Assembly: GCA_963848825.1 (NCBI GenBank) | Contig: CAWKFA010000001.1 | Coordinates: forward strand, 124,001 to 188,000 | DNA: 64,000 bases | Reading direction: 5' to 3' | Source of the DNA: CAVVSQ01 sp963848825 | GTDB lineage: Bacteria; Planctomycetota; Planctomycetia; Gemmatales; Gemmataceae | Shown: one piece after another, positions 38,603-48,507 of the stretch | Layout of the letters: each line of letters begins with the position of its first letter | How positions within the stretch are numbered: the stretch's first letter is position 1 | Notes under the pieces: generated by a model | Databases searched by the model: none | Told to the model about the DNA's origin: nothing | Seen by the model: the letters and a program-made list of their open reading frames with translations, nothing else | Program-made: the position numbers and the translations under genes

Positions 38603-38645
38603 AAAAAAAGGGGCTCCCTTTGGGTTCAAAGGGGCCCCTTTTATT
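38603..38645 (-). terminator. Strong intrinsic terminator
   Basis: On the minus strand a hairpin GGGGCCCCTTTG-AACC-CAAAGGGAGCCCC (one bulged base) followed by seven Ts. It follows the S55 peptidase gene by about 30 bases and precedes the propeller gene, so it ends the S55 transcript. On the plus strand it is followed by TTTTATTTT, so it may also work in that direction. Confidence 0.85.
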
Positions 38646-38676
38646 TTAGGACCTCAAAGCCAAGAGCGCTGGGTTT

Positions 38677-40599
38677 CTAAGGTGTTTCGCGTTTATTCTT
38701 GGCGACGGTGAAGCGCAGGACGTCGGCACCTTGAATCACCCATTCGGTAGGATGGCGGGCGACCAGAGCACTGCCCAGTTGTTGCACACCGCTACGGCGG
38801 CTGTTGCCGAGTATCTGCACCATGCTCGGTGGCAGGTTCGGCAACGATTTGCCGGCAACCGTGATGCCACTGGCGGTCATGGGCAGACGTACCGTTAAAT
38901 TGGTCCTTTTCGCCGCGGTGACGATTTGCAAACCTTGAAAAACTTGATCCAGCGTTTGGGGGTAGTTGAGCAGGGGATTATCGCGCAATTCCTGGCGAGC
39001 ACTGGCGAGATCGTCGCTGACGGAAGCGGTATAGCTCCCCTCGGGCATATCGACCGGCAAGGGGAGGGTCACCGGAATGCGTTGCCTGGCGCCTTTATAG
39101 GTTCGCAAAAAGATGTTCGCCCGCACAGTTTCGCCAGGGGCATACGAATCGGTTTCCATTTCGACCGTGTCGATGTCCGCCGTGCGTCGGCCGGCCATGA
39201 TTTCCGTAGAGCAGTCGATCCTCGTGATTTTCAAATCTTCAATGGCATTGAAGTTCATTTGATTCAGCAGCACGCCAACCTGAGTGAACAGCGCCTGCGG
39301 GGCCCGACTGCCCGAGATGGTGGCGCCAGAATAAACGTCGCTCAACGTCACCGAGGGATGGCCCTCGACTTCGATGCGTAGCTTGAGATTGGCGGTCATT
39401 TCTTCCGGCAAATCGCCTTCCATATCGACAGAGTTGGTCAGCACCGCCTGGAGGAGGGCGCCCATGATGGCGCACTGTTTCACCATGCGAACGTTGAATG
39501 TCTTACTCTGACCCCCCTCGCGCATCACCGTCATGCTCACGGGCAGCATGTCGGGCGTGCGATCAAGCCAGCCTGCCACGCACGTGCTCACATCGGCGTT
39601 GATGACGCCCACCATCTTGAGCGGCGAGCCCATCTTGAAACTCACCGTTTGCCGGGGATAGATAAGGTGCACATAGCCCGTCATGAGCGGAAAATCACAG
39701 GTGCCCATGCTCATGAAGGGATGGCCAAAACCGTAGACACGCTTACCTTCGATGTGCGTGACCGTGCCGATACTCGACATATCGAAGTCGCCAATTACCA
39801 TGGGGACACACATGGCCCCGCCAGGCAGAAGCGGCGTGTTGTATTCCTCCTCGAGCTGCGCGGCACTCACGGCCCCGCCTTGCATCGGTACCATGCCGAA
39901 CTTGCCGAGGGACTTGTTGAGTAGTTCCAGGCTCCCTGCGGACATTCCCGAGGCGGCCAGCGGCGTGCGTAACGGCCGCATCCAAAGACCGTCGGCTGAA
40001 GCCGGCTCCGGGTCGCTGTAGTCCTGGGTAACGGTAACGGTTTCGTAGGACCGGCCCTCGATTTGGAGTGGCCGGGCCAGGCCGATACGACTGGTCTTGG
40101 CTCGTTCGGCGAGATCGCGCCTTTCATACGAAGCGACGAAGTCGTGCATCTGCACAAAGGGTGTGACACCCGCGATCGGCTCCTTACCATAAGGCCAGGC
40201 ATAAGCCACCGCGCCGAGCAATTTGTTGCCGATGTAGATCGGGCTGCCACTCATGCCCGCGATGACGCCGGTCTTTTCCAGGTCGAGACCTGATAGCCGG
40301 CACAAAATCATGTCGCGGCCTGGACTGGTATTGCGTAATACGCCGAGAACCTCGGCGCCGAAAGATTCGATCTTGGTGCCCTTGATCACGGTGCGGCCCG
40401 TGCCGGTCATGCCAGCGCGAACCTCGTCCACCTGCCAGTAGCCGCCCAGACTAGGACCGGCCGCAACGGCTGCACCAGAGCTATAAAAGAGTGCCAGGGC
40501 GAGAATGCTGACGCAGCTCCCGCGCACTCGGAGTTTTGTTAATCCGAAGGTTCTTGAAAGCAGACGACCAGGCGACGCGAGGCGAATCGAAAGGGGCAT
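38677..40599 (-). CDS. S55 (SpoIVB-type) serine peptidase domain protein
   Basis: A 640-residue exported protein. After a signal segment (SCVSILALALFYSSGAAVAA) comes TGTGRTVIKGTKIESFGAEVLG and the S55 signature AGMSGSPIYIGNKLLGAVAYAW, with the nucleophile Ser in GMSGSP (residues 115-120); RVYGFGHPFMSMG is also typical of S55 proteins. The C-terminal half is beta-rich and less conserved. SpoIVB controls sporulation in Bacillus by cleaving a membrane protein; here there is no spore context, so the target is unknown. ATG 40599 follows GGAGG. Confidence 0.8.
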   Translation of the reverse strand: MPLSIRLASPGRLLSRTFGLTKLRVRGSCVSILALALFYSSGAAVAAGPSLGGYWQVDEVRAGMTGTGRTVIKGTKIESFGAEVLGVLRNTSPGRDMILCRLSGLDLEKTGVIAGMSGSPIYIGNKLLGAVAYAWPYGKEPIAGVTPFVQMHDFVASYERRDLAERAKTSRIGLARPLQIEGRSYETVTVTQDYSDPEPASADGLWMRPLRTPLAASGMSAGSLELLNKSLGKFGMVPMQGGAVSAAQLEEEYNTPLLPGGAMCVPMVIGDFDMSSIGTVTHIEGKRVYGFGHPFMSMGTCDFPLMTGYVHLIYPRQTVSFKMGSPLKMVGVINADVSTCVAGWLDRTPDMLPVSMTVMREGGQSKTFNVRMVKQCAIMGALLQAVLTNSVDMEGDLPEEMTANLKLRIEVEGHPSVTLSDVYSGATISGSRAPQALFTQVGVLLNQMNFNAIEDLKITRIDCSTEIMAGRRTADIDTVEMETDSYAPGETVRANIFLRTYKGARQRIPVTLPLPVDMPEGSYTASVSDDLASARQELRDNPLLNYPQTLDQVFQGLQIVTAAKRTNLTVRLPMTASGITVAGKSLPNLPPSMVQILGNSRRSGVQQLGSALVARHPTEWVIQGADVLRFTVAKNKRETP

Positions 40600-40990
40600 G
40601 CCATGCCTCCGAAGTCAAAGGGAGGTATCTGGAGCTGGATGGCCCGCCATCCCGGCGGAAAAACCATAGGAGGCCTCATGACTTCATCGATGAGGCTAAT
40701 TAGTGAGAGACAGAACCGAGAGAGAACCTGAAATTGCTGCGTGAGAGCCGTATCGGCAATCAATCATCCTGGGAGAGGGGACGGGGCGGTAGTGTTGCCG
40801 TAACTAATATAGCACGCCTTTCCGCCCGGCACAATCGCAGAATGCTTATAAAAGATAGCGTTTGTGCGGAAAAGGCAATGTACCTGGCGCCGAACGGGTT
40901 TTGCAGCGCGTGAATGGGGCCGCTTCTCGTGGATCTTTAGCTTATAATTGCGGGTGCCCTTTCACGCCCCACGTTCCGGAGCTAAACAAA
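40600..40990. other. Intergenic region between S55 peptidase and TIGR03000 genes
   Basis: About 390 bases between divergent starts. Holds a candidate promoter for the S55 gene at 40806-40834 with a leader of about 200 bases. Promoter of the TIGR03000 gene not identified. Short frames here lack support. Confidence 0.4.
40806..40834 (-). promoter_or_regulatory. Candidate promoter of the S55 peptidase gene
   Basis: On the minus strand TTGTGC (40834-40829), 17-base spacer, TATATT (40811-40806). The -10 matches five of six consensus positions; the -35 only three. Confidence 0.35.
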
Positions 40991-41578
40991 ATGTACAAGG
41001 TCGTTTTGATGATGGCGCTCAGCAGCACCGGCGCTGACTTGCCCATTCCCTATTCGGGGCCAGGGAGTTGCTGGGGCGGGCCAGGCTGTTATGGCTGGTC
41101 AAACTGCTTTGCCGGCAGAGCATGCTCCGGTTCGATTGGTTTTTCCGCCTTTAACCGCGGCTCTGGCGGCTCTGGCGGCTACGCCTGTCAAGGAAGCACT
41201 GGCTCTTACAGCAATGTCGGGCCCGTCGTGGAAAAGGAGACCCTCTCGCCAAAAACAAAGCCCGCACATACGTCTCCCGTCGAAGAGCTTCACGCGCCCA
41301 AGGAGGCAGCCAGTGCCCGCCAGGCCACCATCGTGGTGAGCTTGCCGCCGGGCGCCAAACTGACCTTCGACGGCCAGCCAACCGCGCAAAACTCCGCAAC
41401 GCGCCGGTTTATAACGCCACCGCTCGATCTGGACAAAAACTTGCAATATCTTTTACGGGTGGAAATGGCGGACGGAGGCTTGCGACGAATATTGACCGAA
41501 CGAATCGACGTACGGCCGGGCCAGGAAGTGCATGTCCTGGTCGATTTCACAAAAAACGAGATCGCACGGGTTCGCTAA
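40991..41578 (+). CDS. TIGR03000-domain protein
   Basis: A 195-residue protein with a C-terminal TIGR03000 domain, a planctomycete-restricted family: ATIVVSLPPGAKLTFDGQPT, ATRRFITPPLDLDKNLQYL, ending in ...RPGQEVHVLVDF. The N-terminal part is Gly/Ser/Cys-rich (GGSGGYACQGSTGSYSN) with a short hydrophobic start. ATG 40991 is the natural start; the upstream frame from 40862 lacks a ribosome site. It is probably a cell-surface protein; the role is unknown. It converges on rmlB. Confidence 0.85.
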   Translation: MYKVVLMMALSSTGADLPIPYSGPGSCWGGPGCYGWSNCFAGRACSGSIGFSAFNRGSGGSGGYACQGSTGSYSNVGPVVEKETLSPKTKPAHTSPVEELHAPKEAASARQATIVVSLPPGAKLTFDGQPTAQNSATRRFITPPLDLDKNLQYLLRVEMADGGLRRILTERIDVRPGQEVHVLVDFTKNEIARVR

Positions 41579-41589
41579 AGGGCCGGACT

Positions 41590-42600
41590 CTACTTGCCTC
41601 CATATTGCAGGTCATAGTACTGGCGATATGACCCGCTGCGAACCTCGCCAACCCAGGCGGCGTGATCGCGATACCACTCGATGGTTTGCCGCAAACCGTC
41701 TTCAAAACGGATAGCCGGTCGCCACCCCAATTCTCGTTCGATTTTCGAGCAGTCGATGGCATAACGACGATCGTGTCCCGGGCGGTCCGTCACATGCCGG
41801 ATCATGGACAACGGTTTGTCCAACATATCAAGGACAAGGTGCGTCAGCTCTAAATTGGTTTTCTCGCAACGACCGCCGATGTTGTACACTTGGCCCGGCT
41901 GACCGTCCCGGCCAACCCGGTGCAGCGCTACACAATGGTCACGCACGTGGATCCAGTCGCGCACTTGCAGGCCGTCTCCATAAACCGGCACGGACTGGCC
42001 TTCCAAAAGGTTCGTGATGAAGAGGGGAAGTAGCTTCTCGGGAAACTGATAAGGGCCGTAATTGTTGGAACAGCGCGTGACAATGGCCGGCAACCCGAAG
42101 GTATGATGGTAGGCACGCACCAAGAAATCCGATGCTGCCTTGCTGGCCGCATAGGGGCTGTTCGGCGCCAGCGGCGTCTCTTCGGTAAAATAGCCTTGCG
42201 GCCCCAGGCTGCCGTAAACTTCGTCCGTCGAAATATGCAGGAAACGCTCCACGTTGAATTGACGCGCCGCATCGAGAAGAACTTGCGTGCCAAGCACATT
42301 CGTCCGCACGAACGGACCGCTGTCTTGAATCGAACGATCGACATGGCTTTCGGCTGCCAGGTGAAACACCAGGCGCACATCTTGAGCCATCACAGCGCGT
42401 ACCTGTTCACGATCGGTGATGTCGCCACGGACAAAACGATAACGCGGGTGATTCTTCAGGTCCTCGAGATTGGCCAGGTTGCCCGCGTACGTAAGGGCAT
42501 CGAAATTGATCACCGTCCAGGAGGGCTCGGCTTCAAGCAAATATCGAATCAGGTTGCTGCCGATAAAGCCGCAACCACCGGTGAGAAGCAAATTCAGCAT
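41590..42600 (-). CDS. rmlB: dTDP-glucose 4,6-dehydratase
   Basis: A 336-residue SDR enzyme converting dTDP-glucose to dTDP-4-keto-6-deoxyglucose. NAD site LLTGGCGFIGSN, TDEVYGSLG, the catalytic YAASKAASD (YxxxK) and SNNYGPYQFPEKLLP are characteristic of RmlB. ATG 42600 is the natural start. Last gene of a minus-strand run that starts with rmlA, about 8 kb upstream. A dTDP-4-dehydrorhamnose reductase gene (rmlD) is not in the window. Confidence 0.95.
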   Translation of the reverse strand: MLNLLLTGGCGFIGSNLIRYLLEAEPSWTVINFDALTYAGNLANLEDLKNHPRYRFVRGDITDREQVRAVMAQDVRLVFHLAAESHVDRSIQDSGPFVRTNVLGTQVLLDAARQFNVERFLHISTDEVYGSLGPQGYFTEETPLAPNSPYAASKAASDFLVRAYHHTFGLPAIVTRCSNNYGPYQFPEKLLPLFITNLLEGQSVPVYGDGLQVRDWIHVRDHCVALHRVGRDGQPGQVYNIGGRCEKTNLELTHLVLDMLDKPLSMIRHVTDRPGHDRRYAIDCSKIERELGWRPAIRFEDGLRQTIEWYRDHAAWVGEVRSGSYRQYYDLQYGGK

Positions 42601-42638
42601 AGGATTAGTATAGGTTGCCGGGCGGAGAAGGTGCCAGC

Positions 42639-44456
42639 TTAAGCGGCTGCCTGAGATGAAGTAAGCTCGCCGGCGGCGAGATCGGCTGGTTGCGCCAACC
42701 GGTCGAACAAAGCCACCAGGCGTTGTCCTGAGCAGCCGTCGAACATGCCCCACTCGTGCGCACTTGCGGCTTGCCGCTTGGCCCAGTCGGCGATCCAATC
42801 AGGCCGACGCCACAGATCTTCCAAAGTGCTCAGCCACTGATCCTTGCTCTGGATAGTGAGCACGCCCAGGGCGCTGTCATAATCATCGTAGCAGTAATGA
42901 AAGATATCGTAATTGATCACGGGCACGCCGCACGTGATGGCCCAACGGATGGTTGCCGACACACAGGCAACGTACACATCGCACAAGGGCACCAGTTCCA
43001 GCGTATCGCCCGTGGAGACTTTACCACCCAGCGACTCGATCAGCTTTTTCGTCTCCGGGCCAGTGCGGGGGTGCAAGCTCACCACGACATTGCAGTTGTT
43101 GAGCGCTCCGAGCGAGGCGATCAAAAAACGGGTCATGTCGGGATAGTCGGCGAACTCCACACCCGGCCGGTTGGCGCTGAATTGATTGGGCGGAAACGCG
43201 AGGAGCACGAGCGGTTGGCCTGCTGCCAGCCCCAGCTCTCGATAAAGTCGCTCCTTGCGTGGTCGGGCCATTTGTTTGACGGCAAAAAGTTCATCGTCGC
43301 TCATCGCGCCCGTCAGGGCCAGTCGGTCACTTGCCACGCCGAATTCTTCCTGGTAGCGCCGGTACATCCGCGGGCTTTCGGCCGCGAAAGCATCCCAGTG
43401 GCCATCGTTGGGTACCCAGGGGCGCGCCGGCGCCAAGCCGAGCCATTCGAGCGCCAGGATATGAGGACCAGGCAGTCGCAATATCCAACGTTCTCGAGTA
43501 ATGGCTGGCGCCGAGGGATCGATTCGCTTCTCGACATGACACCATTTCGGAAATAGCCGCGCGGCCACCCGGTTGATGAAGCCCCGGCTCGTATGTTCCC
43601 GATCAGTGCCGAAACCTTCGACAAACTCTCTGACACTGGCGAGAGTAAAGGGGACGACGACGCTCGCGGCGCCGCTTTCGTGCGCCGCCCGGATTAATAG
43701 GCCTGTCGGATAGCTCACGTTGTCTTCGGCGAGTGCAATCACATCCGGCTTCACCTTACGGAAATATCTGCGTGCCAGGGTCAAGGTCCGCTTTAGGGAC
43801 AGGCTGATTTTCACAACGCGAAACATGGACAGGGTACGGCGCGCCAGGACCAGGGCGGGCAAAATGCAGACACGCCCCTTGAGATAGACGCGGCCGAGGA
43901 TCCAACGGGCCTGTGCCAGTGGAGTTCCCCCCGGCGAGAGCCGCAGCGCCCGACCCACGATGCACCAACTCGGATAAAGAAAGCAGGCCGCGGGCGCCCG
44001 AAGCATACGAGGAAGGCGCACTTCCAGGGCGTGGCGCAGCGGCGCCATGCGCGGGCCCAGCTTCCGCTGAAAAACAAGGTGCGCCACAGCCAGGGGTATG
44101 AAGAGGAACACATCGATGAGCAGCAAGCCGACGACGCCAGCGACCAGAAAGCAAGCCGCGGGCAGGTTAGCAGTGAACCCGCGCCGGTTCGGTTTGGTGT
44201 GGCCTGTCCTGGCAACAATCTGAGCCGGACTCGTCTCGTTTAGTTTGGCGAAAGGAGGCGGTGCGCCAAAGACCGACCAGGGAACGCCAAGGCGGTCCCA
44301 GTCCGCTTTTGCCTCGGAGGTGGCGGATTCGGCATTCCCCAACAAAACGATGGGTTGCCAGTGCGACTGGCGGTTCAAAAAGCGAACCAGGCGCGCCATT
44401 TCTTTTAAATGGGTCAGCGCCCAAATCGTGACCACAACCCGTCGGGTCTTCACCAC
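42639..44456 (-). CDS. Glycosyltransferase-like protein of surface polysaccharide synthesis
   Basis: About 605 residues. Start set at GTG 44456, preceded by GAGGA, seven bases after the PhyH stop; longer frames run into that gene. The N-terminal part has a GT-B-like beginning (RVVVTIWALTHLKEMARLVRFL), a hydrophobic pair of helices (AACFLVAGVVGLLLIDVFLFIPLAV), and the C-terminal part has LAFPPNQF, NCNVVVSLHPRTG and ACVSATIRWAITCGVPVINYD, features of GT-B/epimerase folds. Probably transfers or modifies a sugar in the locus with rmlAB; specificity unknown. Confidence 0.65.
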   Translation of the reverse strand: MVKTRRVVVTIWALTHLKEMARLVRFLNRQSHWQPIVLLGNAESATSEAKADWDRLGVPWSVFGAPPPFAKLNETSPAQIVARTGHTKPNRRGFTANLPAACFLVAGVVGLLLIDVFLFIPLAVAHLVFQRKLGPRMAPLRHALEVRLPRMLRAPAACFLYPSWCIVGRALRLSPGGTPLAQARWILGRVYLKGRVCILPALVLARRTLSMFRVVKISLSLKRTLTLARRYFRKVKPDVIALAEDNVSYPTGLLIRAAHESGAASVVVPFTLASVREFVEGFGTDREHTSRGFINRVAARLFPKWCHVEKRIDPSAPAITRERWILRLPGPHILALEWLGLAPARPWVPNDGHWDAFAAESPRMYRRYQEEFGVASDRLALTGAMSDDELFAVKQMARPRKERLYRELGLAAGQPLVLLAFPPNQFSANRPGVEFADYPDMTRFLIASLGALNNCNVVVSLHPRTGPETKKLIESLGGKVSTGDTLELVPLCDVYVACVSATIRWAITCGVPVINYDIFHYCYDDYDSALGVLTIQSKDQWLSTLEDLWRRPDWIADWAKRQAASAHEWGMFDGCSGQRLVALFDRLAQPADLAAGELTSSQAAA

Positions 44457-44463
44457 GGCTTCC

Positions 44464-45588
44464 TCAGTTTTTGACTTCGACCGGTCTGGGTTTTCGCCTA
44501 AGCGCATTGCGCAGGGGCCGCAAGACGTTTCGTAGCGTGCCGAGCGGTCTGTGGGCAAAGGAAGGCAAGCCGTTGCACCACTCCCGCATGCCAAGCACCA
44601 TCACCATGGCCCGGTTGGCGATCAAGCGTTCCATTCTCGCCATGAAAAACAAACCGAGCGGCAATGCCGGGCGGCGGTTGGCCAGCATCCAATGGATAAA
44701 TGAGGAACGGTCCGCGTTATCTGGTTGCGGCGTTAACCCCTTGCGGATCGACGCGGGCAAACGCTGCAAAACCTCCGCCGGTTGGGGTCTGACCTCATCC
44801 GGGAAAGGCATTTCGGTGGGGAAGCCCCCAATAAGAACGATCATGGTTTTTTTACCATGGAGGTTGGGATAACGTCCGTGCCAAACATCGTTGAGAAAGA
44901 AATAGCAATCGCCGCGCGCGCCGCAGGCCTCCACTGCACGCTTGCGCAACAACCTGCCGAGCAGACGGTTAAAAATGTTGAAGCGCGCGAAAATCGGCGC
45001 ACCCACGATACGCGAGTCGCGCGTGGCACACCAAAAACTGTTCAACAGGGTATTCCAGCGTGGGCAATACGGAAACATGTGCGAGCCGCGCATCAGGGCC
45101 GTGCCGCCATTGCCGCCCGCCGGCACATCCGAGAGAAAGATGCCAATGCCAAATTCGCCAGGAGAATCTCGATGCCAGTCATGCGGCAACGTCAATTCCG
45201 TGGGCAACGAGGGGCGGGGGCCGGGATCGTAGTTCCCCGTCATGAGTCGAATATTGTAGCCGCGAAATTTTACGTTGGCGCCGACCATTTTACGCAACAC
45301 GGCGCTGGAAGTGGGATCCGTGAGAATGAGGTCCACGATCTTGTCGAGTGCGGGGCTCTTGCCATAGGCATCGATCATCAAATGCGAAGGGGGCGTTTTG
45401 ATGGTAAGACCGGACGGGCCCACGTGATGCGCTTCCTGGGTCTTCTTTTTCGCGCGATCCGCTTCGTCAATCTCGTACCAGTGCGTCAACTCATCGTGTG
45501 CCTGCCGCGCCAGGTCACTGGCAAAAAGATTTCGAAGGAATGTAAAGCCGTTCCGCTTGGCATCCTCGATATTTGGCAGGGGGGTCAT
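44464..45588 (-). CDS. Phytanoyl-CoA dioxygenase (PhyH)-like oxygenase
   Basis: A 374-residue Fe(II)/2-oxoglutarate-type oxygenase. The metal site HRD (H139, D141 in PHDWHRDSPG) and the distal H237 (DVWHGRYPN) are present, with a Phe/Leu-rich jelly-roll framework. It lies between a sugar oxidoreductase and a glycosyltransferase in the locus, so hydroxylation of a sugar or lipid carrier is possible (inference). The next gene starts seven bases on. Confidence 0.8.
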   Translation of the reverse strand: MTPLPNIEDAKRNGFTFLRNLFASDLARQAHDELTHWYEIDEADRAKKKTQEAHHVGPSGLTIKTPPSHLMIDAYGKSPALDKIVDLILTDPTSSAVLRKMVGANVKFRGYNIRLMTGNYDPGPRPSLPTELTLPHDWHRDSPGEFGIGIFLSDVPAGGNGGTALMRGSHMFPYCPRWNTLLNSFWCATRDSRIVGAPIFARFNIFNRLLGRLLRKRAVEACGARGDCYFFLNDVWHGRYPNLHGKKTMIVLIGGFPTEMPFPDEVRPQPAEVLQRLPASIRKGLTPQPDNADRSSFIHWMLANRRPALPLGLFFMARMERLIANRAMVMVLGMREWCNGLPSFAHRPLGTLRNVLRPLRNALRRKPRPVEVKN

Positions 45589-45763
45589 GAGGTCCTCCGT
45601 GACGGGACGAGAATCAAAGCGCCCAATTCATAGCAAAACAGACCGGGCGATACAACTTCAACTGACGGGCAACTTGATCCTGGGTGCGCGACATCGGTTG
45701 GAAGTCCAGGTCGGCGGCGCTGTGCATTTGCGCCAACTTTCCCCAAACTAGCACACATCCGTG

Positions 45764-45900
45764 GGGTGGCGTCAAACGTACTGGCGCTGACCCACCGAAA
45801 TACCCTGTCGCGCAGAATCAATCGGCAAACCGCGATCCGTGGATCACGACATCATTGTGCGCATTTCGGTGGGTCAGCGCGAGTACGCTCGACGCCACCC
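45764..45900. repeat. 137-bp foldback (inverted-repeat) element
   Basis: Two 38-base arms, 45764-45801 and 45863-45900, are reverse complements with three mismatches; the inner 18 bases GCGCTGACCCACCGAAAT match perfectly. The 61-base middle has its own small palindrome (GATCC-GT-GGATC near 45836-45847). It has no coding frame and sits between the PhyH and oxidoreductase genes. This is the structure of a REP/BIME or MITE-type element. The rest of 45589-45961 shows no gene. Confidence 0.8.
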
Positions 45901-45961
45901 TACACAGATTACGGCGTGGTGAGGCGTTGGATGCAGCAGCCACCGTACACATCTGGGCCAT

Positions 45962-46977
45962 TCACGCCCATGGAAACTCGCGTGGGGTGTGCTTTTCCGC
46001 GCTTGCCAGCTCGACGGTGGCGTGACCTTGTTCGTTCGATAGATACGCAGCGACGAGAACGGATACGGCGAGCCGGCCCTGTTCGCCTGTAGGGTAGTCA
46101 CTGCCCTCGATAAGGGCTTTCAGAACTGCGTGGGTGGGCGCCACGGAATCGGCCGGGGCGATAAGGCGCTGGCCCTCATCCCAGGGCATGCCGTAGCGCG
46201 TCGTGGCCATGGCGCGGTGTTCCTCCTTGCGATGACACCAGGTCATGGCGCCGGTAATCTCGTCCACCGTGATGCGTCCGTGCCGGCAAGCGTACGTGAC
46301 CTGGAGCCCGTGGCCCTGGTCCGCGCTGCAATCGAGCGAAAAGCGTTTGCCGCTCGCAGTCGTCAGGCGCACGCAACCAGCGCGGTCCTGAAATTGTGGA
46401 CCGCGCGGGTTGGCCACGCTTTCGCCGGAGAACCAGGCGGCCACTGAGTCGGGCAGTTCGCCGGTCAGATAGCGAAACATCTCGAAGTAATGACTGCCAT
46501 TCATCGCCAGGCCAAAATTGCCGGCCACGACCGTGACACTCGCAAGGCCGCCCATGGCCGGTGACTCGATGAGCGTACGCGGCACGGTGTATTGCTCCAT
46601 AAAGCGCATCTGGTGATTGACGGCCAACTTGGTGCCATGCCGCCGGCAACATTCGAGGATGCGATCGCACTGGGCGAGCGATATGGCGAGCGGTTTCTCG
46701 CAAAGGACATAGCGGCGCCGGCCTCGGCGGCCGCGCAGGCATAGTCGGCATGGGCGGGCGCGGTCGTGCTGACGACGACGCATTCAGGCCTGAGAGCGAG
46801 CAATTTTTTCGCGTCGGCAAAGAGTTGCGCAGCGCTCAGACCGCGCTCTGCGCCTGTCTGCTGAAGTGCTTCCGGGTTGGCGTCCGCCACGCCGAGTACA
46901 TCCAGACCCAGTTCTTGGACGACCTGGACGTGCCGGCGACCCATGCGGCCTGCACCAATCACGGCTGCTTTCATCAC
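45962..46977 (-). CDS. Gfo/Idh/MocA family oxidoreductase (frame break)
   Basis: About 338 residues after repair. NAD-binding VIGAGRMGRRHVQVV, then STTAPAHADYACAAAEAGA. The frame breaks near 46715; one extra C gives AGARYVLCEKPLAIS, the family CEKPL signature, followed by NHQMRF and the C-terminal domain with NGSHYFEMFRYL. Sugar dehydrogenases of this type oxidise nucleotide sugars or inositol. It sits in the minus-strand sugar locus, probably modifying a sugar. Confidence 0.88.
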
Positions 46978-47016
46978 GCTCTCCTTGGTTTACGCCACAC
47001 CTGGCGCACCTTATAG

Positions 47017-48450
47017 CTAACCCGCACGCGCCATAAGATTTTCGGACGGTACATTCACAATTTCTGCGACTGCCTGGCGGAAGCGGGCCAGGCTATTGTT
47101 GCTACAGAACGTTTCATCCGCCGGCACTTTGCGCGGGCCGGTGTCTTCCTCGATCTCGGACGGCTGGCATACCAGTTTTGCCCATTTTCTGTCAATCAAA
47201 GGTTGCAGGTATTCGACGCCCGGCAGGTCCACCAGATAGGTTTCCAGACCAAACGCCAGGCCTTCCACCAGAGCAGCCGAATAAACGCCGATCTGGATTC
47301 GTGACTGGGCGAGCAAGGAATACACATTGCCATCTTGCCCGTCGGACACAGTGATACCTGGCGCGGCCAACCAGGGGTAGTTTTGCCGCCAATCTTTTTC
47401 GAACGGATGCAGCCGATAAATAATGGGCCAGGTGAAATCGCTGCGCCGGCTCAACTCGACGGCAAAGCGTGAGAGCGCTGCGCCGACAGTCGGTTGTGAA
47501 ATAACCACCACCTGCTTGTTCTTGACGGCCCCGCGGTGCTCCCGCAAGCGCGCCGCCAGATACGGATTGCCAACGGGCACAATCCGGTCGGCGGGTAGTG
47601 GAAAATCCAGGCAGGTCTTCCAGTAAGCACCATAAACGAAGAGATAGTCCGGGAAGCAGCGTAAGGGCACGTTCTTGGGAAAGAGATAGCATGGGTCATA
47701 AGGCCCGATGATGCCGTGCTGTAGCTCGATCACGGGAATGCCCAGCAGCTTGCAGACTTCGATGGCGATGCGTTCGTAATAATTGAGGGAGGCAAAAAAT
47801 ACGGCGCCCGGCCGCACCCGCTGCAAAAGCTTTTTGTAAAACCAGAACAGCGAGCGGCGTGTTTTAAGAATCGGCAGAGCGATGCCGGGCAGGTCAATGT
47901 TCACCTGAAATTGCTTCTCGAAACGGACCTGGATGGTTTGCAGCAAGCCACGTCCCGAGGCGGAAAGACCACTAAAGTAGGTTGCCAGGCGGTAGCTGCA
48001 AGCGACTAGCGAAAACAGGTCATGGTACTTCACCGACTTGGTGCGTGCCGGAGTGCAGTGCCGATCGCCGCAATAGCGTTCGATGTAATACGCTGGCGCT
48101 TCGAGAGCATCCAGGAAGGGATCGACTGTCGTATCCCACCAGACTCCGTTGGCATCCGGCGTACGCCGCGGGCAGCCGAAGAAGAAAAGCGGTTTGCGCG
48201 AGGTCAGGTACGGGTTATGCAGCGCCAGGCCTTTCAGGGACCCGAAGAGCTTGTGTGCCCAGCCCAGCAGTGGATTCGCTTGTTTGAAGGGCTCGATGTC
48301 AGCCAGGCCAAGGCACCGCTGCAACTCCAGAAAGACGTAGAAGCGTACATGTTCCCAGAAATAAACGCCGTCGATCGTTTGGCGAAAAAGGTCGAGTTCT
48401 TCCTCGATTTCAAGAAAGTCGGCACAGAGCTGGCTATTGGACTGGGGCAT
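47017..48450 (-). CDS. Surface-polysaccharide glycosyltransferase-like protein
   Basis: A 477-residue protein resembling capsule-type transferases: LLGIPVIELQHGIIGPYDPCYLF (a substrate-site segment common in Kdo- and surface-polysaccharide transferases), PIIYRLHPFEKDWRQNYPW, then IQIGVYSAALVEGLAFGLETYLV. It is soluble, with no membrane helix. Located directly after rmlA in the sugar locus. The specificity cannot be predicted. Confidence 0.65.
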   Translation of the reverse strand: MPQSNSQLCADFLEIEEELDLFRQTIDGVYFWEHVRFYVFLELQRCLGLADIEPFKQANPLLGWAHKLFGSLKGLALHNPYLTSRKPLFFFGCPRRTPDANGVWWDTTVDPFLDALEAPAYYIERYCGDRHCTPARTKSVKYHDLFSLVACSYRLATYFSGLSASGRGLLQTIQVRFEKQFQVNIDLPGIALPILKTRRSLFWFYKKLLQRVRPGAVFFASLNYYERIAIEVCKLLGIPVIELQHGIIGPYDPCYLFPKNVPLRCFPDYLFVYGAYWKTCLDFPLPADRIVPVGNPYLAARLREHRGAVKNKQVVVISQPTVGAALSRFAVELSRRSDFTWPIIYRLHPFEKDWRQNYPWLAAPGITVSDGQDGNVYSLLAQSRIQIGVYSAALVEGLAFGLETYLVDLPGVEYLQPLIDRKWAKLVCQPSEIEEDTGPRKVPADETFCSNNSLARFRQAVAEIVNVPSENLMARAG

Positions 48451-48507
48451 AGGGGATGCTCGTGCGTAGCTGCGCTGCCAAAAGGGCGCGCAGGCAATGC
48501 GTGCCGG

